Part shown: piece after piece, positions 9,923-10,000 of the stretch | How the letters are laid out: the number at the start of each line of letters is the position of its first letter | Position numbering within the stretch: the stretch's first letter is position 1 | Assembly (NCBI GenBank): GCA_026770585.1 | Contig: MU646849.1 | Coordinates: forward strand, 267,014 to 277,013 | Direction of reading: 5' to 3' | Length of the DNA stretch: 10,000 nt | Source: Baffinella frigidus | Taxonomy: Eukaryota; Cryptophyceae; Cryptomonadales; Baffinellaceae | Notes under the pieces: generated by a model | Databases searched by the model: none | The model's input: the letters and a program-made list of their open reading frames with translations, nothing else | What the model was told of the DNA's origin: nothing | Program-made: the position numbers and the translations under genes

Positions 9923-9925
9923 TAC

Positions 9926-10000
9926 AGTGTCTCACGTGAAGCCATTTCGCAATTATATTGCTTAAAACGCCTCCGTTTTGTACCGAGAATGTTGTACAAG
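9926..10000. other. Unassigned AT-rich flank
   Basis: Contains the short hairpin AAAACGCCTCCGTTTT (9964-9979) followed by TGTACCG, a word also found in the AGTTGACTAA elements. No coding block recognised. Confidence 0.35.

Overview
This is a nuclear eukaryotic window, not bacterial. There are no ribosome-binding-site/operon ORFs. Short GC-rich coding blocks, bounded by AG acceptors and GT donors, lie in long degenerate TTTAGGG/TTTCGGG-type repeats (the plant/algal telomere word) and small inverted-repeat elements. A large-genome alga (prasinophyte-like green alga, dinoflagellate or haptophyte) fits best. I cannot name the species.

The main gene is on the minus strand, reading from about 9922 down to 3658. 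Ten short exons, taken in order, give the core of an MRS2/CorA-type magnesium channel: a start of the N-terminal domain, the PFE-x-LE helix, the LPLENKLSSLQ and DEDMAACYLT helices, the METYRTRMEDLL and LDNTRNR stalk helices, TM1 ending in the hallmark GMN motif, and TM2. Nearly all introns are phase 0 with AG|GT at both junctions. The N-terminus, and probably one exon near 8910-9340, are missing or unrecognised.

Almost every exon is accompanied by one to three partial copies of itself, usually on the same strand and often differing mainly at synonymous sites. In several cases two copies bracket an inverted-repeat (foldback, MITE-like) insertion, so that a 20-57 bp stretch spanning an AG|GT splice junction is repeated on each side of it. 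I regard this as the most interesting feature: a gene whose introns appear to grow by duplication of splice junctions together with foldback insertion.

Layout: 1-1080 has minus-strand helical exon-like blocks with TATACG-rich spacers. 1090-1713 has repeats, an ambiguous duplicated block, a MITE and an EF-hand-like exon. 1774-2545 has two foldback elements, a tRNA-like stretch and exon copies. 2578-3657 is mostly telomere-like repeat with two short exons. 3658-5730 holds the C-terminal half of the MRS2 gene. 5755-7140 has exon copies, TATACG spacers and the best foldback element. 7144-8581 holds the middle exons. 8611-9735 has an inverted exon duplication and nested foldback elements. 9743-10000 holds the most upstream recognised exon. 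The exons below 3352 may belong to a second minus-strand gene or to a C-terminal extension; the sequence does not decide this.
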